From contig QWHC01000006.1 in the NCBI GenBank assembly GCA_021404685.1, positions 124,001-188,000 on the forward strand: 64,000 nucleotides of DNA, given 5' to 3'. Shown piece after piece: positions 24,578 to 31,308 of the stretch. Position 1 is the first letter of the stretch, and each line of letters starts with the position of its first letter. A program made the translations under genes and the position numbers. The notes below the pieces were generated by a model that worked only from the letters and a program-made list of their open reading frames with translations, ran no database searches and had not been told where the DNA came from. Source of the DNA: Chloroflexi bacterium CFX4. GTDB taxonomy: Bacteria > Chloroflexota > Anaerolineae > Aggregatilineales > UBA2796.

Positions 24578-24835
24578 CCTGAGTTCCATATCCGATAGCT
24601 GATCAGTGACAGTTGAATCTGGATTGTCCACCAACCCAAGTAAATAGTCGGCACTACAGCGAAGTGCCTTAGAGACGCGATACAATACATCAGCAGTCGG
24701 ATCGGACAACCCGCGTTCAATACGCGAAATTTGCGATAGGCTTGTGCCAGTGTACTCTGCCAACTCGTCTTGTGTATAACCCAGACGCTCTCGCCTCTGC
24801 CTTATCCTATCGGAAAGCACATCGCCCGCCTTCAC
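24473..24835 (-). CDS. XRE-family repressor (cI-like) 1
   Basis: 120 residues with an N-terminal Cro/cI HTH domain (RRERLGYTQDELAEYTGTSL, SQISRIERG) and the common YLLGLVDNPD ending of the DNA-binding part; a helical C-terminal part of about 50 residues follows. It is divergent from the HTH gene at 24,969, across a promoter region with a 14-bp inverted repeat. It probably holds the element's early genes silent. Confidence 0.8.
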   Translation of the reverse strand: MKAGDVLSDRIRQRRERLGYTQDELAEYTGTSLSQISRIERGLSDPTADVLYRVSKALRCSADYLLGLVDNPDSTVTDQLSDMELRLVSALRKGELNDLLDMIGEHFQELLESKRSITGN

Positions 24836-24866
24836 CTATTCTATGTAGACTATTGATTTTAGTCTA

Positions 24867-24951
24867 TTGACACAATAGCATATATGGCGTTATACTCAAC
24901 ATCACATATGCCGTTTTATTTTCTTACCTGATTATAAGGCATATGTGATGT
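24867..24951 (+). promoter_or_regulatory. Promoter and 14-bp inverted-repeat operator
   Basis: TTGACA (24867-24872) and TATACT (24891-24896) with an 18-base spacer face right. ACATCACATATGCC (24899-24912) and its exact complement (24938-24951) flank the transcription start area. A related CATATATGGCG half-site lies inside the spacer. This is the geometry of a phage-like switch between the repressor at 24,473 and the gene at 24,969. Confidence 0.6.
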
Positions 24952-24968
24952 GTGTAGAAGTGTCGTAT

Positions 24969-25190
24969 ATGGTGCATTCAGGGAAACTAGAAGTCATCGC
25001 ACGCAAAAAAGGCGTCACCGTGCGGGAATTGATAAAAGAGGCGCTCGTTAAACGTGGCTCAATCACCGGTGCTGCGATGGATATCGGTGTGATGCCCGCA
25101 TCTCTAAGGCATTGGCTCAAAAGCCGCCGTCTACAGGTGAGTATCGAATACCGCGTGAAATTTGTTCAACAGAAGGAACCGACCGCATGA
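24969..25190 (+). CDS. Small HTH DNA-binding protein
   Basis: 73 residues from ATG 24969 (starts at GTG 24945 or ATG 24948 are possible but lie in the operator). The order KLEVIARKKGVTVRELIKEA, SITGAAMDIGVMPASLRHWL reads as a Fis/Cro-like HTH. A similar plan is seen in the protein at 26,683. Divergent from repressor 1, so a Cro- or activator-like role is likely. The stop overlaps the next ATG. Confidence 0.6.
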   Translation: MVHSGKLEVIARKKGVTVRELIKEALVKRGSITGAAMDIGVMPASLRHWLKSRRLQVSIEYRVKFVQQKEPTA

Positions 25191-25435
25191 CCAACCACGA
25201 ACCCGACTTTGGGAAGCTATGCAACGACGAGAGCGAAACCACCGAGTTTGCCCTGCCGCCGCCTGAGCTACCAGAAAACATTCAGCGGGCAATCGGATAC
25301 ATGCAGATGTTGATCGAGGCACTGGAAGAGCATGGCGATAGTCCGCAACTCATGCATCACCTGACACCGGGTCAGTTCATTGTGTTAAACCAAGTTCTTG
25401 AAGAATCGGCATTCGAGGAGGCGCACAATGCCTAA
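25187..25435 (+). CDS. Hypothetical acidic protein, paralogue of 27,324 product
   Basis: 82 residues, start in ATGA overlap. The segment IQRAIGYMQMLIEALEEHG parallels IQAMIGALQILIEKLEVSG in the product of 27,324, so the two share a helical module. No zinc motif here. Function unknown. Confidence 0.55.
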   Translation: MTNHEPDFGKLCNDESETTEFALPPPELPENIQRAIGYMQMLIEALEEHGDSPQLMHHLTPGQFIVLNQVLEESAFEEAHNA

Positions 25436-25652
25436 TCCAACTGAGATCAGCATCACCTTCACAGTGGAACATGATAACCGCTGTGTCAAATTAGAGCGCG
25501 AGAACACCTACTACAGGCTGTACTGCTACGCGCCCGATGGTACGGAGCGCACAGAGATTTACATGAATCTCGACCTAGCGCTGCACATCTTTTGGTTAAG
25601 GGTAGCCGAGACATTTCCCGTGATTCACGTGGTAACGGGTGGTGACCGGTGA
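25428..25652 (+). CDS. Hypothetical beta-rich protein
   Basis: 74 residues from ATG 25428, overlapping the previous gene by eight bases, with GAGGAGG about six bases upstream. Alternating strand pattern (EISITFTVEHDNRCVKLERE). No family recognised. Confidence 0.5.
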   Translation: MPNPTEISITFTVEHDNRCVKLERENTYYRLYCYAPDGTERTEIYMNLDLALHIFWLRVAETFPVIHVVTGGDR

Positions 25653-25671
25653 AGCTCACAGCGTTAGATCG

Positions 25672-26247
25672 CTACGGAGTACGAGCAGCCATTGAAGGCA
25701 AACGCTCTAAATGTGCGCCTGCAATCAGATCAATGCCTAGCCGCTGCGCTAGGCGTTTTGTTTCGGTGCTGAATGCGCCCGTTGTGACAAGGATCGCCCG
25801 CTCTGCCTTGTTGATCCGCCGTGCGCTATCCAGTTCCCTAACGAATGCAGGTGGCAACACCTTGTCAGTTGCATAACGTTTCGCCTGCACAACAGCTGCT
25901 AACTGCCCACCGCGCCACATTTTTACGTCAACTCCGCCGTCACTCGCCCGCCCGGTAACTTCACAGCGCGTACCCTTATGCATTCTCTGGAGAATCCAAG
26001 CAACTTCTCGCTCAAATTCAGCAGGGCTAAGGCTAAGCAAAGGCGAGCTGAGCGGTGCAGGGCGCAACATGCGGCGGCGGCGCGCTGCCAAAATGCCCAA
26101 GAGTGCTGCTAGGCATGTCATCACGCCTAGCACAGGCGCAAATAGGTGGCGCGTCTCCACATTGGCATATAAGCCGAAAAGTGAGAGCGCAAACAAACCG
26201 CTGATGATCTGCCAGAATTCTTTGCTTCTTAGAATAGCACGGATCAT
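25672..26247 (-). CDS. Membrane-anchored Mrr-type endonuclease
   Basis: 191 residues. Two spans (about 12-28 and 36-55) and a basic RRRR segment precede an Mrr/restriction-endonuclease-like fold. The core shows FEREVAWILQRM, then GGVDVKMWRGGQLAAVVQAK, the D-(Q/E)xK pattern, and AILVTTGAF. Mrr relatives cut DNA with foreign modification. The gene is coupled by ATGA to repressor 2. Its target is unknown; possible links to the dnd modification nearby are speculation. Confidence 0.78.
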   Translation of the reverse strand: MIRAILRSKEFWQIISGLFALSLFGLYANVETRHLFAPVLGVMTCLAALLGILAARRRRMLRPAPLSSPLLSLSPAEFEREVAWILQRMHKGTRCEVTGRASDGGVDVKMWRGGQLAAVVQAKRYATDKVLPPAFVRELDSARRINKAERAILVTTGAFSTETKRLAQRLGIDLIAGAHLERLPSMAARTP

Positions 26248-26546
26248 GAACTACTGATAATCCTAATTGCCTCAATTTTATCACCACGCCGCCAAGCGTT
26301 CAGCGCCTGATGTTCTTCTATTTTCAACTCATCATCAGGCGGTTCAGGGTCATCTGTCAAGCCAAGAAGGTAGTCGGCAGACGTTTTCAAGGCGCGGGCT
26401 AGTGCAGTCAGTGTATCACTTGTAACGCCACTCTGGGCATTCTCGTATTTGGATATTCGCTTTTGATCAGCCTTGATCATCTCTGCCAAGTCCTCTTGGC
26501 TTAGACCAAGTTGAATCCGCCTATCTCTTATCCTATCACCACGCAT
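26244..26546 (-). CDS. XRE-family repressor 2
   Basis: 100 residues: a Cro/cI HTH domain (GLSQEDLAEMIKADQKRISK, YENAQSG) with the YLLGLTDDPEPP ending. Start ATG 26546 has AAGGA nine bases upstream; TTG 26552 is less likely. It is co-translated with the Mrr-type nuclease and divergent from the HTH gene at 26,683, with TATGGT operators between. Confidence 0.8.
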   Translation of the reverse strand: MRGDRIRDRRIQLGLSQEDLAEMIKADQKRISKYENAQSGVTSDTLTALARALKTSADYLLGLTDDPEPPDDELKIEEHQALNAWRRGDKIEAIRIISSS

Positions 26547-26594
26547 TACCAACGTTCCTTATACCTCTAAAGCAATAATATATTGGAATGCCTA

Positions 26595-26678
26595 TTGACA
26601 ACACGGTTTATATGGTATAATCTATGGTTAAATGACCATTGAATTTTTTATCGCTCATTTTATGGTCAAAAAACCATA
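26595..26678 (+). promoter_or_regulatory. Promoter with two TATGGT-N6-ACCATW operators
   Basis: TTGACA (26595-26600) and TATAAT (26616-26621), spacer 15 bases, face the gene at 26,683. Two near-identical 18-bp palindromes, TATGGTTAAATGACCATT (26623-26640) and TATGGTCAAAAAACCATA (26661-26678), lie downstream, and a TATGGT half-site overlaps the -10. This is a clear repressor target set, probably for the product of 26,244. Confidence 0.7.
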
Positions 26679-26682
26679 GGGT

Positions 26683-26898
26683 ATGGCTATGAACAGTAGA
26701 CGCAAGTTTGAAACGATAGAGCGGCAGTATGAACGCCCAATGACGGTCATATTGAAAGAACTCTATGCTAAGCACGGCTCACAGGTCGAGGTGGCACGCG
26801 CCTTGGGCGTATCGCAAGGCACAGTTTCGATTTGGCTGATGCGCTTAGGATTGCAGCAATGGGCGATCATTGTGCCGCGTGAAAAGCAGAGAGTGTAA
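26683..26898 (+). CDS. Small HTH protein
   Basis: 71 residues with VILKELYAKHGSQVEVARAL and GVSQGTVSIWLMRLGL, a classical helix-turn-helix. Divergent from repressor 2 and directly behind its operators. By position it is the counterpart of the 24,969 protein in a second switch. Confidence 0.65.
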   Translation: MAMNSRRKFETIERQYERPMTVILKELYAKHGSQVEVARALGVSQGTVSIWLMRLGLQQWAIIVPREKQRV

Positions 26899-26902
26899 CA
26901 CA

Positions 26903-26950
26903 CCGCCCGCTCTGAGTATCGCCCTTGCCGGTGATGCTCAGAGCGGGCGG
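26903..26950. terminator. Large hairpin after the HTH gene
   Basis: CCGCCCGCTCTGAG (26903-26916) pairs perfectly with 26937-26950 around a 20-base loop, just after the stop at 26898. There is no T-run, so it may be a factor-dependent or processing hairpin. A second hairpin, GGTCAGGCT-N6-AGCCTGACC, lies at 27020-27043. Confidence 0.5.
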
Positions 26951-27069
26951 CGCGTTGCGCTGCTTGCCCGGATGGGCGTTGGGTAGTGCCAGCTACTGCA
27001 CTCCCTGAGAACAACACACGGTCAGGCTCTGGCAAGCCTGACCATATTAAAGAAAGGAGAGAAAACTGA

Positions 27070-27288
27070 ATGCCCAAGATGACTAACGAATGGGCGCTTC
27101 TGAACGAAATTATGGCGAAGTGCCAACGGATTCAACAAGAGGTCGAGCGGGCGGGCGGATACGCTCACATTACGCTGATTGCCAACGGGCAAACGCTGGC
27201 AATCACGCAAGACCTTGCTGAAGTGCCGTACCGCTTTGTCGAGGCGCTAAATCTGGATAAGGCTGATGAGCCTCTACTGCTTGAATAA
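27070..27288 (+). CDS. Hypothetical protein
   Basis: 72 residues, AAAGGAGAG ten or so bases upstream of ATG. Soluble, alpha/beta pattern (GYAHITLIANGQTLAITQDL). No family recognised. First gene of the replication-side operon. Confidence 0.55.
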   Translation: MPKMTNEWALLNEIMAKCQRIQQEVERAGGYAHITLIANGQTLAITQDLAEVPYRFVEALNLDKADEPLLLE

Positions 27289-27323
27289 TCGCGTGCGCCC
27301 GTTGCGAGCGGGCGCAATCTTAA

Positions 27324-27632
27324 ATGGAGTCTAACCACATGTGTAATTATAGCACAGATTTTGAGGGGCATGTCTGTCCGCTCTGCGAGCGCCCAACCGT
27401 CCATGGCTACTGCCCACATTGCGAGCATCCAGACTTTTCCGATCCCATTCCTGATGTGCAACCTGATATTCAAGCAATGATCGGCGCATTGCAAATTCTA
27501 ATCGAAAAATTAGAGGTTAGCGGCGCAACAGATCGCTTTGAAGCTATTCGGCTTTTGTCTGCATTTCACGAGAAGGTGATTGCGGATGCGGCGTTCGCAC
27601 TTTCCTCTTACTACGATAGGCTGCAATCATGA
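27324..27632 (+). CDS. Zinc-ribbon hypothetical protein
   Basis: 102 residues (start may also be ATG 27339). CPLCERPTVHGYCPHCEHPD is a zinc-ribbon knuckle pair near the N-terminus, followed by the helical IQxxIGxxQxLIExLE module shared with the 25,187 protein. Function unknown. Its stop overlaps the next ATG. Confidence 0.6.
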   Translation: MESNHMCNYSTDFEGHVCPLCERPTVHGYCPHCEHPDFSDPIPDVQPDIQAMIGALQILIEKLEVSGATDRFEAIRLLSAFHEKVIADAAFALSSYYDRLQS

Positions 27633-27736
27633 CCCTATCAACTGAAAGTCAAGTGATCCTAGTCCAGATCGTGCAAGAGATTGCCGCATGGCGTCAAATC
27701 GCAAAGGCGGGAACTGATGAGCGACAAACTGATTGA
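27629..27736 (+). CDS. Possible 35-residue protein
   Basis: ATG 27629 overlaps the previous stop (ATGA), starts MTLSTESQVILVQIVQEIAA and ends 20 bases inside the next gene. It fits the overlap habit of this operon, but is very short. Confidence 0.35.
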   Translation: MTLSTESQVILVQIVQEIAAWRQIAKAGTDERQTD

Positions 27737-28559
27737 TCCCACACCGGATCACATTTTTATCAAGGTGTATCCGTCGCGCCTCAGAGCGTTAGCACGAGAG
27801 TACAACCTAACCCGTGCGGAGATCGGAGAATTGGTATTGCTCGCCTGCTATATCAATGATCAGCGCGAATGCTATCCCAGTAAAGCTGACTCCGTTGAGA
27901 AAATCGGCATGAGGTCAGCACACTGGGCGCGTCAGATTCACCGGCGGCTTGCCCAGAAGGGCGTCATTCAGTATGTGCAAGGCGGCACAAAAGGCGGCTT
28001 GCGCCTTGCCAGCACATTCCGATTGCCAGATGCTTTTTTTTATGGCAGCGACTCTTACCGTCTACGCAACTCCGCCCCGGTAGGGGATCGGAACTCAGAG
28101 TCGGGGTGGGATCGGATCAGTGATCGTAAACGGAGATATGACTCCGATCCCCAACCAGAACGTCTTGAACAAAAACCAGAATCAACGGAGAAACCAGCAC
28201 AACAGCACAGCCCGCCTGAAGAGGGTGCTGTTGACCCTAGCGAAACGGCAAAGCGCCTAGCAAAAGCAGGCGTAAAGCCAAGAGAAGCGGCGCTCATAGC
28301 AGCACAATACAGCACAGAACTGATCGAGTCAGTGTTGCGCGATGCCGAGCGCGGCAGCATCGGCAACAAGGGCGGCTGGATACGCGCCGCCGTCGAGCGC
28401 CGCGCCGGGCGGATCATCCGCTATCCAGACAGGCAAGAATTGGCGGCACAGGTTGCCGCTACAGCGGCGGCACTCAAGGCTGCTACAACACAAGATGAAA
28501 CAGTTGATCCGTACCTGCGCGGATCGTACTTTCAGCAGCAGGACAACAGCACCGAGTAG
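27717..28559 (+). CDS. Replication-initiator-like protein (HTH_36 type)
   Basis: 280 residues from ATG 27717. The N-terminal 100 residues form a winged-helix domain (LTRAEIGELVLLACYINDQR, YPSKADSVEKIGMRSAHWAR, QIHRRLAQKGVIQYV), as in phage and plasmid initiators. A polar linker follows. The C-terminal part (AKAGVKPREAALIAAQY ... KGGWIRAAVERR) has the helical pattern common at the end of such initiators. It probably opens the element's origin after excision. The assignment is by pattern. Confidence 0.6.
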   Translation: MSDKLIDPTPDHIFIKVYPSRLRALAREYNLTRAEIGELVLLACYINDQRECYPSKADSVEKIGMRSAHWARQIHRRLAQKGVIQYVQGGTKGGLRLASTFRLPDAFFYGSDSYRLRNSAPVGDRNSESGWDRISDRKRRYDSDPQPERLEQKPESTEKPAQQHSPPEEGAVDPSETAKRLAKAGVKPREAALIAAQYSTELIESVLRDAERGSIGNKGGWIRAAVERRAGRIIRYPDRQELAAQVAATAAALKAATTQDETVDPYLRGSYFQQQDNSTE

Positions 28560-28579
28560 GGCAGCTACCGGTTCACAGC

Positions 28580-28600
28580 ACCTGTGAAGCAATCACAGGT
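28580..28600 (+). promoter_or_regulatory. Hairpin after the initiator gene
   Basis: ACCTGTGA-AGCAA-TCACAGGT, a perfect 8-bp stem 20 bases after the stop. No T-run follows. Could be a weak terminator or part of an origin; the 124-bp gap holds nothing else I can name. Confidence 0.4.
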
Positions 28601-28683
28601 TACAGCACAGAAACCGAATAGCGCAGCAAAAGCGCACCGCGTTATGCGATGCTGTGTGCCGGTGCATTTCTTGTGGAGATGAG

Positions 28684-29871
28684 ATGTATATGACAGACAA
28701 AACGATTACTCTCTCTGATGTTGAGCGTGAAGCTGCCAAGCTAGGCATTACACTAATGCCTGACGACTACGCCGCTGCTCAAGCTGTAGTTGATGCCCGC
28801 CGCACCGAACTGGAGCGGCAGGCTGCCCAAGAGGAACGGGCTACTAACGGGCGCGCCGCTTGGGTAGATCGCTTTAACCGCCTATTCCCGCGCTTGCTTA
28901 GCGCGCTGCTGGCAATCGGTGACGTTTCACTTGCCGTTGCCCAAACGGTTCTGATCGCGTTCGGTGTGCCACTGATCCTCATCATGCTCTTGTTTGTTGA
29001 GCAATCTCGGGTCTTTCACGGCATTCAACTTTTTGAGGTGAGCGATGCTTTGGCAGCGTTCGCAGCTTGGGCGCTAGTAGTTCTCTCCCTTGTGGTGGAA
29101 TTGCTCATAGCCCACATTGAACGGCGTGCCAGTTGGAGCGAACCGCCCAAGTATGCCTTCAGCCTACGTCTCCTGTGGCAGCGCGCCCGCTATGTGTTTG
29201 GCGCGGGTGCAGGCGCCTGGCAAGCGGTGCAGCGCAGCCCGGCGGCGCGCTTTCGCGCCGTGCTGAAGGCAATCACGATCACGATCCTTGCCCTCGCCGT
29301 GGGCGGCTCTATGCGCCCTGCCATTGAAAGCACCGACGGCAATTGGTTGGCAGCCGCGCTCTCAATTTTCACCCAAAGCAGCCTGCTACAGTTTGTGACG
29401 TGGCTAGGCGGCTTGTTATTTGCCTTCACCGCCGTGATCAGCGCCCAAGCGCTCGCTCGTTATGTCAGTGAGCGTGTGGCTGAAGTGGTAGCAATCCTTG
29501 CCCGTGAAAGTGAGGGCAAGGCACGTGATATTGCCGCCGCGCTTGGCATGACGGCTGCCTACGCTCTGGCTGCGCGTCTGAAAGAACGCCAAAAGGAACG
29601 CCGTGACATAGCGCGGGCTGTGCCGGCGGGCGGCGGCGGTATTGCGCCTGAAGGCTTTGTCCTTGTACCCCTTTCAGAAAATTCTCAGAAAATTTCTGAA
29701 AGGGACACATTGACTCCTGCTGTGAGGAAAGCCGTGGAATGGCTAAGAGATAACCCTGACGCCACGAATCAAACGCTTAAAGCGCTGTCCGCTCGGAGCG
29801 GTTTCTCAGTATCAACACTCAGCCGCGCCCGCCGCCGACTGCACCATCGGAAGGTCGATCATGAGAAGTAA
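28684..29871 (+). CDS. Polytopic membrane protein with C-terminal HTH
   Basis: 395 residues. About four to five spans lie between residues 60 and 275 (for example AVAQTVLIAFGVPLILIMLL and WALVVLSLVVELLIAHI). A helical cytoplasmic part and a glycine linker lead to a C-terminal HTH (NQTLKALSARSGFSVSTLSR, ARRRLHHRK), like excisionase or replication-control HTHs. It could tether element DNA to the membrane. The start is ATG 28684, with GGAG five bases before it. The end overlaps the HNH gene by 11 bases. Confidence 0.65.
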   Translation: MYMTDKTITLSDVEREAAKLGITLMPDDYAAAQAVVDARRTELERQAAQEERATNGRAAWVDRFNRLFPRLLSALLAIGDVSLAVAQTVLIAFGVPLILIMLLFVEQSRVFHGIQLFEVSDALAAFAAWALVVLSLVVELLIAHIERRASWSEPPKYAFSLRLLWQRARYVFGAGAGAWQAVQRSPAARFRAVLKAITITILALAVGGSMRPAIESTDGNWLAAALSIFTQSSLLQFVTWLGGLLFAFTAVISAQALARYVSERVAEVVAILARESEGKARDIAAALGMTAAYALAARLKERQKERRDIARAVPAGGGGIAPEGFVLVPLSENSQKISERDTLTPAVRKAVEWLRDNPDATNQTLKALSARSGFSVSTLSRARRRLHHRKVDHEK

Positions 29872-30112
29872 AAATAAAAAGCGCGGCGTGTGTGCCAATT
29901 GCGGCAAGACTTGCTACATTGAATCTCATCGCGAACCGCCCCGCTCAGTAGGGGGTGAGCAAACAATACCCTTGTGTGTGAAATGTCATATGCAGCACCA
30001 CAAGGACAAGAACCATTTCGCCCAGTGGGGCAGACTAGGCGGAAAAATTACAGCGCAGCGCTATCCCGATCTGTGGAAGCGCAACCTAAAACAGTACAGG
30101 AGCGCGAAGTGA
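29861..30112 (+). CDS. HNH-type small zinc protein
   Basis: 83 residues. CANCGKTCYIESHREPP, IPLCVKCHMQHHKDKNH gives two CxxC knuckles around an H...HH pattern, as in HNH endonucleases. It is coupled to the integrase by a GTGA overlap. Either a nuclease for processing element DNA or a zinc cofactor protein for the integrase; the remnant element has a double zinc finger in the same place. Confidence 0.7.
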   Translation: MRSKNKKRGVCANCGKTCYIESHREPPRSVGGEQTIPLCVKCHMQHHKDKNHFAQWGRLGGKITAQRYPDLWKRNLKQYRSAK

Positions 30113-31020
30113 TCACTGTCCGAGAGGCATACGAATCTTTCATGCTTGCCAAGCAAGCTGATGGGCTGAAGCCTGCTACCCTAACATGGTATCAGTACAC
30201 CCTTTTGCCTTTGCGTCAAGCATTGGCGGGTGTGCCATTGGCAGCGCTCACGGCAGATCATCTAAGGCGGTATGTAATCGGAATGCGGGCGCAAGTGCGC
30301 TCGCATGAAAACCAACGCGGGCATATTCGCGCTATGAAAGCCCTCTTGTCTTGGGCATGGCAAGAATACGAGATGGGCGGTCGCTGCCCTGCTGATCGAA
30401 TCAAAATCCCAGCATCGCGTTGGCAGACGCCCAACGCGATAGAGATCGCAGACGTGCGGCTGATGCTTAAGGCGTGCCTTCACACGCCACAAGGCTACAG
30501 GGATCGGGCAATCCTGCTATTCCTGACAGATACAGGTTGCCGGGCGGCTGGACTGTTGGGCTTGACGCCTGAAGATGTGGACTTGACCCGCCGCCTGGCA
30601 ACCTTACGAGAGAAAGGTTCTAAAGAACGCAATGTGCCGTTCACTATCTTTACAGCGCGGGCGATCCGTGAATGGCTTACACACCGTCCGGTTGGTGCAT
30701 CTCAGTTGTTTTGTGCTATGCGCTTTGGGCGTCATGGCACTGAGATGACCTACGACGGTTTGCGCTTGTTGCTTAACCGCCTGAAGCGGAAAGCTGGCAT
30801 AAAGGGGCGCGTCAATCCGCACAGCTTTCGGCACGCCTTTGCGCGCCACTACCTATCGGTGGGCGGTGACCTTGCCACCCTCTCACAGTTGTTAGGGCAT
30901 AGTGATGTTAGCACTACTGCCAATTTCTACACGCGCTACAGTGTAGACGAACTGAGTGCAACGCATAGCAGATTTAGCCCAGTTGGGCAGATGTATAGAA
31001 AGGAATCTAGAGATGACTGA
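30109..31020 (+). CDS. Tyrosine recombinase (integrase of the 22.4-kb element)
   Basis: 303 residues from GTG 30109. SAM-like N-terminal domain; catalytic Arg in GCRAAGL, Lys in REKGSKERNVPF, HSFRH, LGHSD and tyrosine in TANFYTRY. It ends 157 bp from attR, the usual position for a tRNA-specific integrase, and has the same length as its relative at 7,774. It should drive recombination between the tRNA 3' half and attP. Confidence 0.92.
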   Translation: MITVREAYESFMLAKQADGLKPATLTWYQYTLLPLRQALAGVPLAALTADHLRRYVIGMRAQVRSHENQRGHIRAMKALLSWAWQEYEMGGRCPADRIKIPASRWQTPNAIEIADVRLMLKACLHTPQGYRDRAILLFLTDTGCRAAGLLGLTPEDVDLTRRLATLREKGSKERNVPFTIFTARAIREWLTHRPVGASQLFCAMRFGRHGTEMTYDGLRLLLNRLKRKAGIKGRVNPHSFRHAFARHYLSVGGDLATLSQLLGHSDVSTTANFYTRYSVDELSATHSRFSPVGQMYRKESRDD

Positions 31021-31240
31021 TCAAGAATTAGGACAGCTCATTATGGAGTTGCTAAGAGAGACGGGCGCGCCGGTCGTGCTGAACTTTGTTGATGATGAAA
31101 CCGAACTGATATGCGGCTTGGTGGACTCAGACGTGCGGATCATCCCGATCACGAAAATAACCGGTGTGCATTCCACCAGAGCGGGTAAGGGGATTCGAAC
31201 CCCTGACATTATGCTTGGGAAGCATACGTTCTACCACTGA
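31013..31240 (+). CDS. 5' part of a gene split by integration
   Basis: 75 residues from ATG 31013 (AAGGA eight bases upstream; overlaps the integrase stop by eight bases). The first 55 residues look like a real small protein (ELIMELLRETG-like helix, VVLNFVDDETELICGL strands). The end is encoded by the complement of the tRNA gene (GKGIRTPDIMLG), so it is an artefact of integration. In the circle the frame would run on into 8,860-9,174. Function unknown. Confidence 0.6.
   Translation: MTDQELGQLIMELLRETGAPVVLNFVDDETELICGLVDSDVRIIPITKITGVHSTRAGKGIRTPDIMLGKHTFYH
31178..31221. repeat. Right attachment site (attR)
   Basis: Identical to 8827-8870. It covers the tRNA-Gly gene from the anticodon loop (TTCCCAA on the minus strand) to its end plus two bases, so the tRNA stays intact after integration. 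The anticodon loop is the usual crossover place for tyrosine integrases. Confidence 0.95.
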
Positions 31241-31251
31241 ACTATACCCGC
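31180..31251 (-). tRNA. tRNA-Gly (anticodon CCC)
   Basis: A full cloverleaf: acceptor GCGGGTA with TACCCGC, D-arm GTTC-AGTGGTA-GAAC, anticodon arm TATGC-TTCCCAA-GCATA, five-base variable loop, T-arm AGGGG-TTCGAAT-CCCCT, discriminator T; CCA is not encoded. Length 72. The 3' half lies in attR. Confidence 0.95.
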
Positions 31252-31308
31252 CGATGTGCTACCATTATAGGCATCTACCTATGAAACGTCAAGTGAGGAA
31301 ACACATCC

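Larger units (their letters stand above)
8827..31221. mobile_element. 22.4-kb integrative element at tRNA-Gly
   Basis: Perfect 44-bp direct repeats at 8827-8870 and 31178-31221 bound the unit. The right copy is the 3' half of an intact tRNA-Gly gene from the anticodon loop to two bases past the end; the left copy is only that half. A tyrosine recombinase gene ends 157 bp from the right repeat. Inside are a minus-strand surface-protein operon, a plus-strand FtsK-like transfer operon, and a regulation/replication/integration module. The set resembles actinomycete integrative conjugative elements, but a virus-like nature is not excluded. Boundaries are certain from sequence; mobility today is not known. 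Confidence 0.9.

Noticed and set aside
8827..31221. Firm assignment to inoviruses
   Set aside because: No Zot/pI protein with its membrane span and no rolling-circle Rep were recognised, and the size is well above the usual range; kept only as a hypothesis.
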